Numbered from the stretch's first letter, positions 35,003 to 46,971 are shown. The stretch is DNA of 64,000 nt from Bathymodiolus brooksi (GCA_963680875.1 OY804589.1:19054413-19118412), one strand, 5' to 3'. Notes: a model not told the origin generated them from the sequence alone. Numbers and translations are program-made.

Positions 35003-35233
35003 CAACAGATGAACCAAAAATGTACGGTGATGATATAACGGAAGCTGTATTGTATCGGTATACGTTTGCCGAAGATAGCACATGTCCCGATAATCGATAT
35101 CAAGATATCTTCCTGACATTTGTTTGCGAGTATAAAGACGAATATCCATTGACAGATTGGCAAGTATGATGTCATTGGCTTGTAAAATCGATGTTAAAAC
35201 ATGTGTTTCTCTGGATTGTGTTTTAGCCTGTAG

Positions 35234-35239
35234 AATAAA
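35234..35239 (+). terminator. Polyadenylation signal of tyrosinase B
   Basis: AATAAA conserved with 4729-4734, about 20 bp before the large deletion breakpoint at 35258/35259. Confidence 0.6.
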
Positions 35240-35258
35240 ACTTAGATAATGCAAGACT

Positions 35259-37576
35259 GAACATCATTTTAATGCGGAAATCGTAACGGACACCACAACA
35301 CGGAACTCAGAACGTAAAGACACATAAGAGGACAACACATAAAACTAAGCAGACGAGCAACACAGATCTCAACAAAAATGCATTGGTGAACTCAGGTACT
35401 CGCGAAGGGTAAGCAGTTCTCCTACAAACAAGTGGGGGTAAAAACGAACAGAACATTGTTTCTAGGCGGAGATCGCAGTGAACATCATTTTAGTATTAGT
35501 ATATATTAGTATTAGTACAATTTCATTGATGTTGACATACGAATTTTTAAAATTACTAACTGTGGTAAGCTCAAACTTGAATTTCCGACGCACTCACAAC
35601 ATGTGACTATCGAATGACCATTCGGCTATAGTTTGGGATCATTCAAGTTTGTTGTTTATGAGATGTGTTTCTTTAATTACCCTTATGATCCGGTCATAAA
35701 AGTCGACCCGCGTCAACCACCTTAGATTTTACATAGATACAAGACATGTTGTATATTCAAAGGACATTTCCGAAAAGTTATTTGCCAAATGATTCAGAAA
35801 TTCACATAAGAATAATTAAGAAATATAATTCCATATGGTCTGATGTAATATTTTTTTCCTGAGATGGTGGATATCTTGGTTTTTTATGGACTGGAAAAAT
35901 GGAAATGTGGAAAAGGACGTCCAATGTTTTTTTTATGTATAACATGGGTACAACCACGTTTCTTGTTTCTTAAAATATATTTATTTGTTTTTTCGAAGGA
36001 ATACTATGCGTCATGCAGTGGCGGCCATCATAGATTTTCATTCAATAGATATAAAAACTGACATTTTGTGGATCTTTGAAATATTACCCATATCATCAGC
36101 TTTAATAAATCAACTTTAGACAGAAAAGAAGGGGCAATCATGAATGGACAATCCAGAGATATTGCTACTTTGGACCCACAAGGCACAAAAAAAGACAACC
36201 AAATCACAAAAACAAAACACAGAAAACTAAAAAGACGAGCAACACTGTCGCGATCAACGATAAGTGGTCACGAATGGTAAGACACTCGCCATTGGAGACA
36301 TGATATATCATCAATTGACACCATATTTACAGCTTTAGGTCATATCCTGGTAAGGAGTATTCAACTAAATTTGATTTCAATCCCTTGAATTCCTCTTAGG
36401 GCAAAGATTATAATTCGAAAAACTACATGTGATTACAAAATTGAATGAAAACAATCACAGTGTTGCTAAATACATGGATAATATTACAAACATACGTAAA
36501 ATAAGTGTTTTTTCCTTATTTCAGAACAGATTGTAAATCTATGTAATGAACGATTTCACTACTTATTAGCTGGAGTTAAAATTAAATGTGGTATGTCGAT
36601 ACAGAACTTAGTTGTACATATACATGCTTTATTAGAAGCAGGAACTGTTTACCTTCGCGAGTACGTGGCTTTACTCCCGGGTCCTTGTTGATAATATTTG
36701 TAGTTTTCTGTGTTGTCTTGTGGTGTTTTTCGTCTTCGTTCTGTGTCTTTGCTGTCCTATGTTGCCAGTGTCTATTGATTGTCTATTTGTTATTCCCCTT
36801 CGGTGTTCCCTAATATTTAATTTCTTGGTAGTATTGTTTTCGTCATTTCTTTATAGTCGTGATAAGTGTAAACGATGTCATATATGGGTAAACTATTTTA
36901 AAGATACAACATTCTTTTCAACTACACACTGTTAGAAAGATAATAAATATATTGTGGAAAATTGAAAAACAAATAATAACATAAAAAAGTAACAACAACA
37001 TGCCTGAACATATGACTATTTGCTTAGTAGAAAGATAAATTCCCAAAGTGAACTAATCATAGTCCCACCAATCGTTTGATGATTAGACCGAGAGTGGGTA
37101 ATAGATAAACCATTATATTACTATTTTATTTTTACTTTACTTTACAATTTATCACCAATCACTTTGTATTGACTTCTGTATTGCCGTATGTTCAATTGTA
37201 AGAGACTACCTGTTATTTTATCACACAACAGGTTAATGGCACGTATTTAATCTATTAAAATAAATCGGTGAGGCGCATCAGGTTTTACCGGAAGTTATAC
37301 ATAGAAACGAAAGTAGAACTTTAGGTTTAGAATTGCATGTACTTGTAGAAAAGACTGTTACAGATTTAGAATTACATATTGTGTCAGTTTGTGATAGACA
37401 TACCTGATTAATTAATTGTTCACACGTGTGCCAAGGTAACTATTTTTACTTCTCTTTCTTTATTACAATCTATCATTAAACTAAGACATTGTGGTCTATC
37501 GATTATTACGACAATAATAACCACCACCATGTATCCATTAATATCTTTTATCGCAATGATCGCAATTACCTACATA
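35259..37576. other. Intergenic DNA between tyrosinase B and cGLR B
   Basis: Counterpart of 5885-8363; no gene seen. It begins within a truncated copy of the 5685-6115 repeat. It has also lost about 100 bp relative to the left arm near 37100. Confidence 0.6.
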
Positions 37577-37924
37577 AAGGTAATAACAAAATTACCGAAA
37601 TCCGAGCAATCTTACAAAGGGAAAGTCAAAACTCATAAGTATATAAACAGACAAAATCAGTCAACAACCGGAAAACTGTGAAAACCGTAATGACCCTGAC
37701 TTGGTACAGGCATTTCTAAAGAAATGGTGGGTTGAATCAGATTTTAAAGCGCCAAACCTCCCCCTTTCATTACGGCTCGAAGTTTCCGGCTGTCACTATA
37801 ACAGTATCTATAACAATACTTGAACAACACAGGTACAACAGTTGTCAAAGCAGCACCAATCTCAGTGAAGTAAATGTCAAAGACACTTTTACGTCACACA
37901 TTGATAACAAAAATATTTTTGACA
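37577..37924 (+). repeat. E1 element, right-arm copy
   Basis: Orthologous to 8364-8712, same flanks. Confidence 0.75.
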
Positions 37925-37971
37925 TTTTTTGACATATCTTTATACATTTTTACTATATGAAAATCCATCGT

Positions 37972-38196
37972 TTATAATCTTTTCTGCAGAGACGGAATAT
38001 ATTTCAACAAGATCTTGGTATCGGAATATAAACTTTTTAAGAGATCGAATAAGAGAACTCGCCAGGTACTAAGCATTAGATAAAATAAGAGCTGTACAGC
38101 AAACTTCCAATCAATTAATGAAATGACATGTTTATATTGACTGTCATTGGCGTCATGGATGTTCGGTAGTTCGCAAACGTTTTCAGTGAATGACAT
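37972..38196 (-). CDS. Small ORF (74 codons), doubtful
   Basis: Counterpart of 8760-8984, same start and stop. The N-terminus differs (MSFTENVCELP versus MPSTEKFCELR); the remainder is nearly identical. No recognisable domain. Confidence 0.2.
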   Translation of the reverse strand: MSFTENVCELPNIHDANDSQYKHVISLIDWKFAVQLLFYLMLSTWRVLLFDLLKSLYSDTKILLKYIPSLQKRL

Positions 38197-38718
38197 GGTT
38201 GAAAGATATATTTATTATTGAAATTTACAGATCCTAAATTAATGTTATTATTTTTAAGACTAAGGATATATCTATCATGTTATCTTGTTTACTCCCTTTG
38301 TTTCACTTGCTCCCTAATACTTCTAAATTATTTGGCTTTCCTATCGTTTTTGACTATGTGGGTACCTGATGAAGGTTATTCCAAAACCCATCGTACGCGC
38401 CTTTTTAGATATCTACGTTCGTATTATGGTCCCTTGATATGTATTATGGTATTATATAAGGTCGTCCAAAACCTAAGAAAAAAAAAGAATGAAAAAACAT
38501 AACGTTGCAGAGACAAATATATCTGGTCGGAACAGTCGTTTACATGAAAAATAAATAAATATCAGTTTCCATTTTATAGTCAGGAAATGTTGTTGATCAA
38601 ATTGATGTTGTTGAGAAAGATAATGTTGCTGGACATAGTTCTGTTTTCTACACAGTACTCTATAAACATGCTGCATAGCAATAATTTGTTTATTTTAGGT
38701 TATTGGTACAGTATTGTC

Positions 38719-40821
38719 ATGTCCTCAAACGTTCATCCAAAGGCTTGGAAGCATTACCTTAAAATTTGTGAAAGGCTAGGATATCAACCGGAAGCAGCTG
38801 TTGAGACTAACCTACTACAGCAATACAAGACATTGTATACACGATACTGTAAAGATCACGGTTTACTGTTCGATCCCTCTAGAAATTTAGATTCTGATAT
38901 TGATAAACAAAATTTTTCAGAGCTTTTGTATGTAAATCTTCGTGAGGAATTCGGTTGCGAATCAATAATACAGATCAGACGTGCCATGTACATGTTAATG
39001 GAGCAGGTCTGCAGTCAAATGAGATCTGATGATGACGGTTGGTTGGTATATTATGTTGGAAGTAGGGCAGAAGGATTTAGGATAACTGGATCCGATATTG
39101 ATAGAATGATTGTTGTGAAGGACAAAACTTTCATTACCATGGAAACAAAGCACACTAAACCAGGATATGTTCGATTAATATTAGAAACCGATAAAAGCAG
39201 AACACGTGAGAGCATTTCCAGTTCATGCCATAATTACGATGGCAAGTTGTATATTTTGAGCACCAAATATAGGGAATACCATATGTCCTCACTGGGAAAT
39301 AAGGTAGAGGTTCACGGCCCATGTGCAAGCATAAAGTATGACTTAATGTCTGAGGACTATGCATATTGCTTATCTTGTACATCACAACCTGCTGCCGTTC
39401 AGAATTGGATGATGAGATGCAACGAATATAAATGGCCTGGCAGTGTAGTATTGAAACAATGCATATCTTTAGGATGCCAACTTGCGCCTGTTGGTTCGAA
39501 AGAATCGCCACACGAGCATCTTGAATGGCGCATTTCATTTGTCTTAATGGAGAAGACAATATTACAATCGTTATCTCATAGTCAGTTTATGTGCTATGCT
39601 CTCTTAAAATTATACCTTAAAGAAATATTGGGTTCATTTGAAGAAATAAATGATCTAGTGTCTTCCTATTTCATGAAAACTTTGTTACTTTGGGAAATAC
39701 AAACTAATAGCCAGCACAATGATGGGCCTGATAGTCTTCTACAAGTATTCCTGAACTGTTTACAGCGACTTTATACATGTGTTAAGGAAGAAAATTGTCC
39801 AAACTTTTTTATTCCTGAAAACAATATGTTCAAAAATAGAATTTACGGTAAGAGCAAGCAAACATTGCAACATATTCTTGAATTATTATTTACCGAAAAG
39901 TTTTATGGCTTGTATAGATGCCAGTTAATTGACATCCCTTACTTGATATGTAATGCTCTGACAAATGAAAAGCCTTCTATGATCGAAAGTATATATGTCA
40001 CAGAAGAAGAGATCGAAACACATAAATGGCGTGAAATCAACTCTCTCTTTCCTACTTTCATGCATATAATGTGTTCTATCGGAAATGAAAACATATTACT
40101 CAATAAACTGGAATTGATTCTGACCAATGATTCACTTACTGATTTTGAGAAGAAAGCAATACAGACGTGGATCAGTAAAGTTATCGTTTATATTACTGCA
40201 CACGACTTCAGGAATATAATAGCACCAAGCGTATCTCCTGATATAAAGTTGGAGAAATACCACTCGTGCTGTAATATCTTTCGTACCCGTGACCACACAG
40301 GGGGTGCTGCACCATTATATCTGGCTACGTTGATGTATATAACTGGTAGATATGATTCCTGTCTTAATGTTCTCTTAGATTGTTCTAAAAGGCTTACAGA
40401 AGGATATTTACAAAGTATGCATGTATCAGTAAATCTCCCACTTACGGAACTCCGACTAGAATTGGAATCATTGTATCAAAGAAACACTGGTGGTGATAAA
40501 CGGACTTCTCTTCTCATTGATCCACACTTATATATATCAATGTTATTAGTTTTATGTCGTCATCATCTGGGTCATGTTGTAGGAAGAGAACTTGAATTCA
40601 AATTTCTACGTGAAAACCGTTCAGATATGCAAATCAATGATAATTTAAGTTTTCAAGAGCTTTCTTGGCAGATCTTGGGAATATGTGCTGAAATCATCGG
40701 AAAATATGACGAAGCATACCAATCATACGTGCAAGCATACAAGTCGCCGAGGTTTTGTCTTGATGACAATGCTCCATTACTCCGGGTGCTATGTTTGATT
40801 TATAAACGTTTACACAAATAG
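38719..40821 (+). CDS. cGAS-like receptor / Mab-21-like protein B (700 aa)
   Basis: Paralogue of 9508-11673, with the start chosen by the same logic. It has the same order: GSRAEGF and DID (DIDRM), VEVHGPC, EWRISF, LLLWEIQTN and a TPR-like tail. Differences from A: an in-frame loss of 19 codons just after the DID strand (the A residues from IVVLNN to AKSN), loss of three codons before EWRISF, and gain of one Asp before the GS motif. Codons 1-62 are identical between the paralogues. After that I count about 92 replacement and 8 silent nucleotide differences. The frame is fully open. The 19-residue loss lies in the catalytic core, so activity could be altered or lost while another role is retained. 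Its 3' end (from about 40245) corresponds to the first ~570 bp of each array unit downstream. Confidence 0.9.
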   Translation: MSSNVHPKAWKHYLKICERLGYQPEAAVETNLLQQYKTLYTRYCKDHGLLFDPSRNLDSDIDKQNFSELLYVNLREEFGCESIIQIRRAMYMLMEQVCSQMRSDDDGWLVYYVGSRAEGFRITGSDIDRMIVVKDKTFITMETKHTKPGYVRLILETDKSRTRESISSSCHNYDGKLYILSTKYREYHMSSLGNKVEVHGPCASIKYDLMSEDYAYCLSCTSQPAAVQNWMMRCNEYKWPGSVVLKQCISLGCQLAPVGSKESPHEHLEWRISFVLMEKTILQSLSHSQFMCYALLKLYLKEILGSFEEINDLVSSYFMKTLLLWEIQTNSQHNDGPDSLLQVFLNCLQRLYTCVKEENCPNFFIPENNMFKNRIYGKSKQTLQHILELLFTEKFYGLYRCQLIDIPYLICNALTNEKPSMIESIYVTEEEIETHKWREINSLFPTFMHIMCSIGNENILLNKLELILTNDSLTDFEKKAIQTWISKVIVYITAHDFRNIIAPSVSPDIKLEKYHSCCNIFRTRDHTGGAAPLYLATLMYITGRYDSCLNVLLDCSKRLTEGYLQSMHVSVNLPLTELRLELESLYQRNTGGDKRTSLLIDPHLYISMLLVLCRHHLGHVVGRELEFKFLRENRSDMQINDNLSFQELSWQILGICAEIIGKYDEAYQSYVQAYKSPRFCLDDNAPLLRVLCLIYKRLHK

Positions 40822-41502
40822 CACTGAAATAATTCATCATTCTATAAATTTACTGTAATTTAACCATCAATTAAATACTAAGACAATATTTTTATCTTGA
40901 ACATTTAGGTTTTTTCCTTATGTGAATGACACATGAACATGATACATACAGTAAAATGTGAGCTGAAATAGGAAATATCAGAAATGTTCATATATAGTAA
41001 ACATAATGACAATATGTATGCTTTCAATTTTCACATTGTGAACTTCTTATTCAATTGCAACAACATGTGGTTATTTGTGAACATTTCATAACAAAACCTC
41101 ACCAAAGTGAAAGCTCTTCTTTTAATTTTCTTATTTTGTACGGATGAGTTTATTACAATAATAACATATTATAATTCAATTATTATTAGAAACAAGCGAG
41201 AAGTACATACCCGATAATTTGATTGACATTAAGACGACGATAACGAATGTGTACTAGTTTTTAATTACTTATGTATATCTACATTTCCGTTGGGGTTCAA
41301 TATTGAGGAAGGAGAGGCTTGGGATACCATTAACTGGTATAACACCATCACACTGTTGTGGCTGTTGCAAACCAGAATCTGTATTTCCATCGACATGTGT
41401 CGTTTTTCTTTTTGTGTTTAATGATTTGAGGTGACAAATAGTCGCTCATTTTGTTGATTCATTGAACATTAGGACTTGTTCACCATCACTGTTTAATAAC
41501 CC

Positions 41503-41730
41503 CTTATTGAAATTTACAGTTTCTAAATAATGAAAGTATTATTAAAACGAAGGTTCTCCTTCCTCAGGCATAGGTGACCTTAGCTGATTTTGGCGATCCT
41601 ATTTAAGCCCTTTGGCTTACTTGCTCGCAAAACGTTTTAAATTATTTGGCTTTCCATCCTTTCGATTTTGAGAGTACCTGATGAAGGTCATTCCAGAAAC
41701 GCGTTGTGCGCACTAAATTTGATATCTACG
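41503..41730 (+). repeat. 'attccagaaacgcg'-family insertion
   Basis: Absent from the left arm (uninterrupted around 12325-12335), present here and in all array units. It therefore inserted in the right-arm lineage before the array was founded. Confidence 0.85.
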
Positions 41731-42049
41731 TTTTAATGGTATAATACATCCGACAGTTTAGACAGGAAGCATATCTTAATAGTGATCCGTATATTACTCA
41801 TTCGTAACAAAATTTTGTGCATTCTATATAATACCATATAATATTTATTTGCTGAATCTTTAGTTTTCTTTGAATTTTTTGTCGACCACCGTTTCTATTT
41901 ATCTTTTGACCATTGTATTGCTTGTCCTTCCAATTACGGATTCTTCAAACCTTTCTTATACATGAACAGCATATATGTGTGTGTCATATTAATTATACCA
42001 TTTACAACAATTTTGTACCAATAATAACATCTACAAAACGGAAACATGT

Positions 42050-42590
42050 ACATTACATATATACACGTTAGAGAATACCGAAGGGGCAATCAAAAAACGG
42101 AACGATCCAAGGAAACTGGCAACATAGGGTGCATCAGACCAAGAATAACAAAATAAAAACACAGCACTATATGTGTTGGAAAACACTATACGCATACAAA
42201 CACAAATAACGTAAATAAGACATCTCCCCTCCTACAAACAACTGGAGATAAAGACGAACCGAATATGGTTTTTATGCGGAAATCGTAACGGACATCACAA
42301 CACGGAACTCAGAACGTAAAGACACATAATAGGACAACATAGAAAAACTAAAAAGATGAGCAATACGGATCCCACCAATAAGCCATTGGGGAACTCATAT
42401 GTTTGCGAAGGGTAAGCACTTCCTTCCTCTTATATGGCACCCGCAATGTTATTCATATAATCAATGCGTGTTGGATGCCATCATACACACCAAACACAAA
42501 TAACATAAATAAATCTGGAGCTCTCCTACAAACAAGTGGCGGTAAAGACGAACCTAACATCGTTTCTATGCAGAAATCGTAATGAACATC
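42050..42590. repeat. Dispersed mussel-type repeat
   Basis: Right-arm counterpart of 12655-13170; repeated in each array unit. Confidence 0.65.
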
Positions 42591-42608
42591 AGATTAGTAT
42601 TAGTATAT

Positions 42609-42929
42609 AAGGGTAATAACAAAATTACCGAACTCCAAGCAATCTTACAAAGGGAAAGTCAAAACTCGTAAGTATATAAACAGACAAAATCAGTCAACAA
42701 CCGGAAAACTGTGAAAACCGTAATGACACTGACTTGGTACAGGCATTTATAAAAAAATGGCGGGTTGAATCAGATTTTAAAGCGCCAAACCTCCCCCTTT
42801 CATTACGGCTCATAGTTTCCGGCTGTCACTATAACAGTATTTATAGCAATACTTGAACAAAACAGGTAAAATAGATGTCATAACAGCACCAAACTCAGTG
42901 AAGTGTATGTCAAAAACATTTTTATAGTA
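42609..42929 (+). repeat. E1 insertion
   Basis: Inserted into a 'tagtatat...tagtattag' context that is uninterrupted at 13195-13217 in the left arm. Shared with all array units, like 41503-41730. Confidence 0.85.
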
Positions 42930-43328
42930 GTATTAGGACAATTTCATTGATATTGCCATGCGAGTTTTTAAAATTACGTACTGTGGGAAACTCAAACTTG
43001 AATTTCAGACCACCTCACAAATGTGACAATCGAATGGCTATTCGGCTATAGCTTGGGATCATTCAAATTTCTAGTTGATTAGATGTGGTGTTTAATTACC
43101 ATTTTGATCATGTCATAATTTTCGACCCGTGTAAACCACCTTCAATTTTACAAAGTCAGTGATTTTCCTACTCATTTGTATCTGGGGCCTGGGTCCAATA
43201 TAATTGGGAAAATTAGCGCGTAAATGATGTGAATTGGGAAAAGATGGGAAGAGTAGATCTATTAGTTTGGATGTCCAGTAATAGAATAGCGATCATACTG
43301 TACCAAGGTTAATGCCAACAGTAACAAA

Positions 43329-43661
43329 TTATTGTGATGAAGAAGAATGACCACAAAACAGTTCACAAAACTTACATAAATACACTTGGTGTACCACACT
43401 GTCATATAGCAATGGGTATTTTTGTTCATTCTTTATTGAACTAAGCGCCCTGGCATCTGGTACCATGACCTCTGGAACACAACTGTCCAAATCAGAGTGA
43501 CAGTCAGACTGCGAATCATTATCAACATCGCCACTATTTGCACTATTTACATGTTGTTGGATGTCATTTGAAGCTGTGTTAGGTAATACAGAAGTTGGTG
43601 AAATACAACTCGTGCTGTAAGATCTTTCGTACCCATGACCACACAGGGTGTGGTGCACCAT
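43329..43661 (-). other. Chimeric 110-codon ORF at junction 1
   Basis: Starts within antisense cGLR sequence (MVHHTLCGHGYERSYSTSC), crosses the repeat junction at 43593/43594, and continues in the zinc-finger fragment's own frame (LPNTASNDIQQHV ... CKFCELFCG) to its stop. In the left arm the same zinc-finger frame instead continues upstream into NSN and SETT, so the new start exists only because of the rearrangement. Whether it is transcribed is unknown. Confidence 0.35.
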
Positions 43662-44165
43662 TATATCTGGCTACGTTGATGTATATAACTGGTAGATATG
43701 ATTCCTGTCTTAATGTTTTCTTAGATTGTACTGAAAGGCTTACAGAAGGATATTTACAAAGTATGTATGTATCAGTATTTCCCCCAATTACGGAACTCCG
43801 ACTAGAATTGGAATCATTGTATCAAGAAACACTGGTCGTGATAAACGAACTTCTCTTCTCATTGATCCACACTTATATAGATCAATGTTATCAGTTTTAT
43901 GTCATTATCATCTGGGTCATGTTGACGAAACAGAACGTAAATTCAAATTGCTACGTGAAAACCGTTCAGATATGCAAATCAATGATAATTTAAGTTTTCA
44001 AGAGCTTTCTTGGCAGATCTTGGGAATATGTGCTGAAATCATCGGAAAATATGACGAAGCATACCAATCATACGTGCAAGCATACAAGTCGCCGAGGTTT
44101 TATCTTGATGACAATGCTCCATTGCTCCGGTGCTATGTTTGATTTATACACTTTTACACAAATAG
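43594..44165 (+). pseudogene. cGLR 3'-end pseudogene, unit 1
   Basis: Corresponds to cGLR A residues ~530-721. Two 1-bp deletions break it: 'caaagaaac' to 'caagaaac' near 43821 and 'ccgggtgc' to 'ccggtgc' near 44129, leaving two overlapping short frames. No promoter or 5' coding part. This unit alone has a divergent patch 'gtatttcccccaatta' (about 43775). Confidence 0.9.
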
Positions 44166-46638
44166 CACTGAAATAATTCATCATTCTATAAATTTACTGT
44201 AATTTAACCATCAATTGAATACAAAGACAATATTTTTATCTTGAACATTATTTTTTTTCCTTATGTGAATGACACATGAACATGATACATACAGTAAAAT
44301 GTGAGCTGAAATAGGAAATATCAGAAATGTTCATATATAGTAAACATAATGACAATATGTATGCTTTCAATTTTCACATTGTGAACTTCTTATTCAATTG
44401 CAACAACATGTGGTTATTTGTGAACATTTCATAACAAAACCTCACCAAAGTGAAAGCTCTTCTTTTAATTTTCTTATTTTGTACGGATGAGTTTATTACA
44501 ATAATAACATTATAATTCAATTATTATTAGAAACAAGCGAGAAGTACATACCCGATAATTTGATTGACATTAAGACGACGATAACGAATGTGTACTAGTT
44601 TTTAATTACTTATGTATATCTACATTTCCGTTGGGGTTCAATATTGAGGAAGGAGAGGCTTGGGATACCATTAACTGTTACAAACCAGTATCTGTATTTC
44701 CATCGACATGTGTCGTGTTTCTTTTTGTGTTTAATGATTTGAGGTGACAAATAGTCGTTCATTTTGTTGATTCATTGAGCATTGGGACTTGTTCACCATC
44801 ACTGTTTAATAACCCCTTATTGAAATTTACAGTTTCTAAATAATGAAAGTATTATTAAAACGAAGGTTCACCTTCCTCAGGCATAGGTGACCTTAGCTGA
44901 TTTTGGCGATCCTATTTAAGCCCCTTGGCTTACTTGCTCGCAAAACTTTTAAAATTATTTGGCTTTCCAACCTTTCGATTTTGAGCGTACCTGATGAAGG
45001 TCATTCCAGAAACGCGTTGTGCGCACTAAATTTGATATCTACGTTTTAATGGTATAATACATCCGACAGTTTAGACAGGAAGCATATCTTAATAGTGATC
45101 CGTATATTACTCATTCGTAACAAAATTTTGTGCACTCTATATAATACGATATAGCAATTATTTGCTGAATCTTTAGTTTTCTTTGAATTTTTGTCGACCA
45201 CCGTTTGTATTTATCTTTTGACCATTGTATTGCTTGTCCTTCCAATTACGAATTCTTCAAACCTTTCTTGTACATGAACAGCATATATGTGTGTGTCATA
45301 TTAATTATACCATTTACAACAATTTTGTACCAATAATAACGTCTACAAAACGGAAACATGTACATTACATATATAAACGTTAGAGAATACCGAAGGGGCA
45401 ATCAAAAAACGGAACGATCCAAGGAAACTGGCAACATAGGGTGCATCAGACCAAGAATAACAAAATAAAAACACAACACTATATGTGTTGGAAACCACTA
45501 TACGCATACAAACACAAATAACGTAAATAAGACATCTCCCCTCCTACAAACAACTGGAGATAAAGACGAACCGAATATGGTTTTTATGCGGAAATCGTAA
45601 CGGACATCACAACACGGAACTCAGAACGTAAAGACACATAATAGGACAACATAGAAAAACTAAAAAAATGAGCAATACGGATCCCACCAATAAGCCATTG
45701 GTGAACTCATATGTTTGCGAAGGGTAAGCACTTCCTTCCTCTTATATGGCACCCGCAATGTTATTCATATAATCAATGCGTGTTGGATGCCATCATACAC
45801 ACCAAACACAAATAACAAATAAATCTGGAGCTCTCCTACAAACAAGTGGCGGTAAAGACGAACCTAACATCGTTTCTATGCAGAAATCGTAATGAACATC
45901 AGATTAGTATTAGTATATAAGGGTAATAACAAAATTACCGAACTCCAAGCAATCTTACAAAGGGAAAGTCAAAACTCGTAAGTATATAAACAGAAAAAAT
46001 CAGTCAACAACCGGAAAACTGTGAAAACCGTAATGACACTGACTTGGTACAGGCATTTCTAAAGAAATGGCGGGTTGAATCAGATTTTAAAGCGCCAAAC
46101 CTCCCCCTTTCATTACGGCTCATAGTTTCCGGCTGTCACTATAACAGTATTTATAACAATAATTGAACAAAACAGGTAAAATAGATGTCATAACAGCACC
46201 AAACTCAGTGAAGTGAATGACAAAAACATTTTTATATTAGTATTAGGACAATTTCATTGATATTGCCATGCGAGTTTTTAAAATTACGTACTGTGGGAAA
46301 CTCAAACTTGAATTTCCGACCACCTCACAAATGTGACAATCGAATGGCTATTCGGCTATAGCTTGGGATCATTCAAATTTCTAGTTGATTAGATGTGGTG
46401 TTTAATTACCATTTTGATCCTGTCATAATTTTCGACCCGTGTAAACCACCTTCAATTTTACAAAGTCAGTGATTTTCCTACTCATTTGTTTCTGTGGCCT
46501 GGGTCCCTTATAATTGGGAAAATTAGCGCGTAAATGATGTGAATTGGGAAAAGATGGGAAGAGTAAATCTATTAGTTTGGATGTCCAGTAGTATAATAGC
46601 GATCATACTGTACCAAGGTTAATGCCAACAGTAACAAA

Positions 46639-46971
46639 TTATTGTGATGAAGAAGAATGACCACAAAACAGTTCACAAAACTTACATAAATACACTTGGT
46701 GTACCACACTGTCATATAGCAATGGGTATTTTTGTTCATTCTTTATTGAACTAAGCGCCCTGGCATCTGGTACCATGACCTCTGGAACACAACTGTCCGA
46801 ATCAGAGTGACAGTCAGACTGCGAATCATTATCAACATCGCCACTATTTGCACTATTTACATGTTGTTGGATGTCATTTGAAGCTGTGTTAGGTAATAAA
46901 GAAGTTGGTGAAATACAACTCGTGCTGTAAGATCTTTCGTACCCATGACCACACAGGGTGTGGTGCACCAT
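46639..46971 (-). other. Chimeric 110-codon ORF at junction 2
   Basis: Open, same structure as 43329-43661, with replacements SLLPN and DSDSC. Confidence 0.35.

Larger units (their letters stand above)
40822..43328. other. Downstream flank of cGLR B
   Basis: Matches 11674-13485 plus two repeat insertions and a ~40-bp insertion near 41341 that the array units lack. No gene seen. This flank, with the gene's 3' end, is the template type for the 3.3-kb unit. Confidence 0.6.
30920..43593 (+). repeat. Right arm of 30.9-kb tandem segmental duplication
   Basis: Collinear with 1-13757 apart from indels. It ends at 43593 within the zinc-finger fragment, where 'aatacagaa' switches to cGLR 3' sequence instead of continuing as at 13758. 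Relative to the left arm it has lost 1.13 kb at 35258 and one SINE, and gained a 228-bp and a 320-bp repeat at 41503 and 42609. Confidence 0.95.

Noticed and set aside
43595..44142. 132- and 85-codon frames in each array unit as two real overlapping genes
   Set aside because: Together they are the two halves of the cGLR 3' end separated by a 1-bp deletion. The second half of the 132-codon frame reads an alternative frame, so it is not independently coding.
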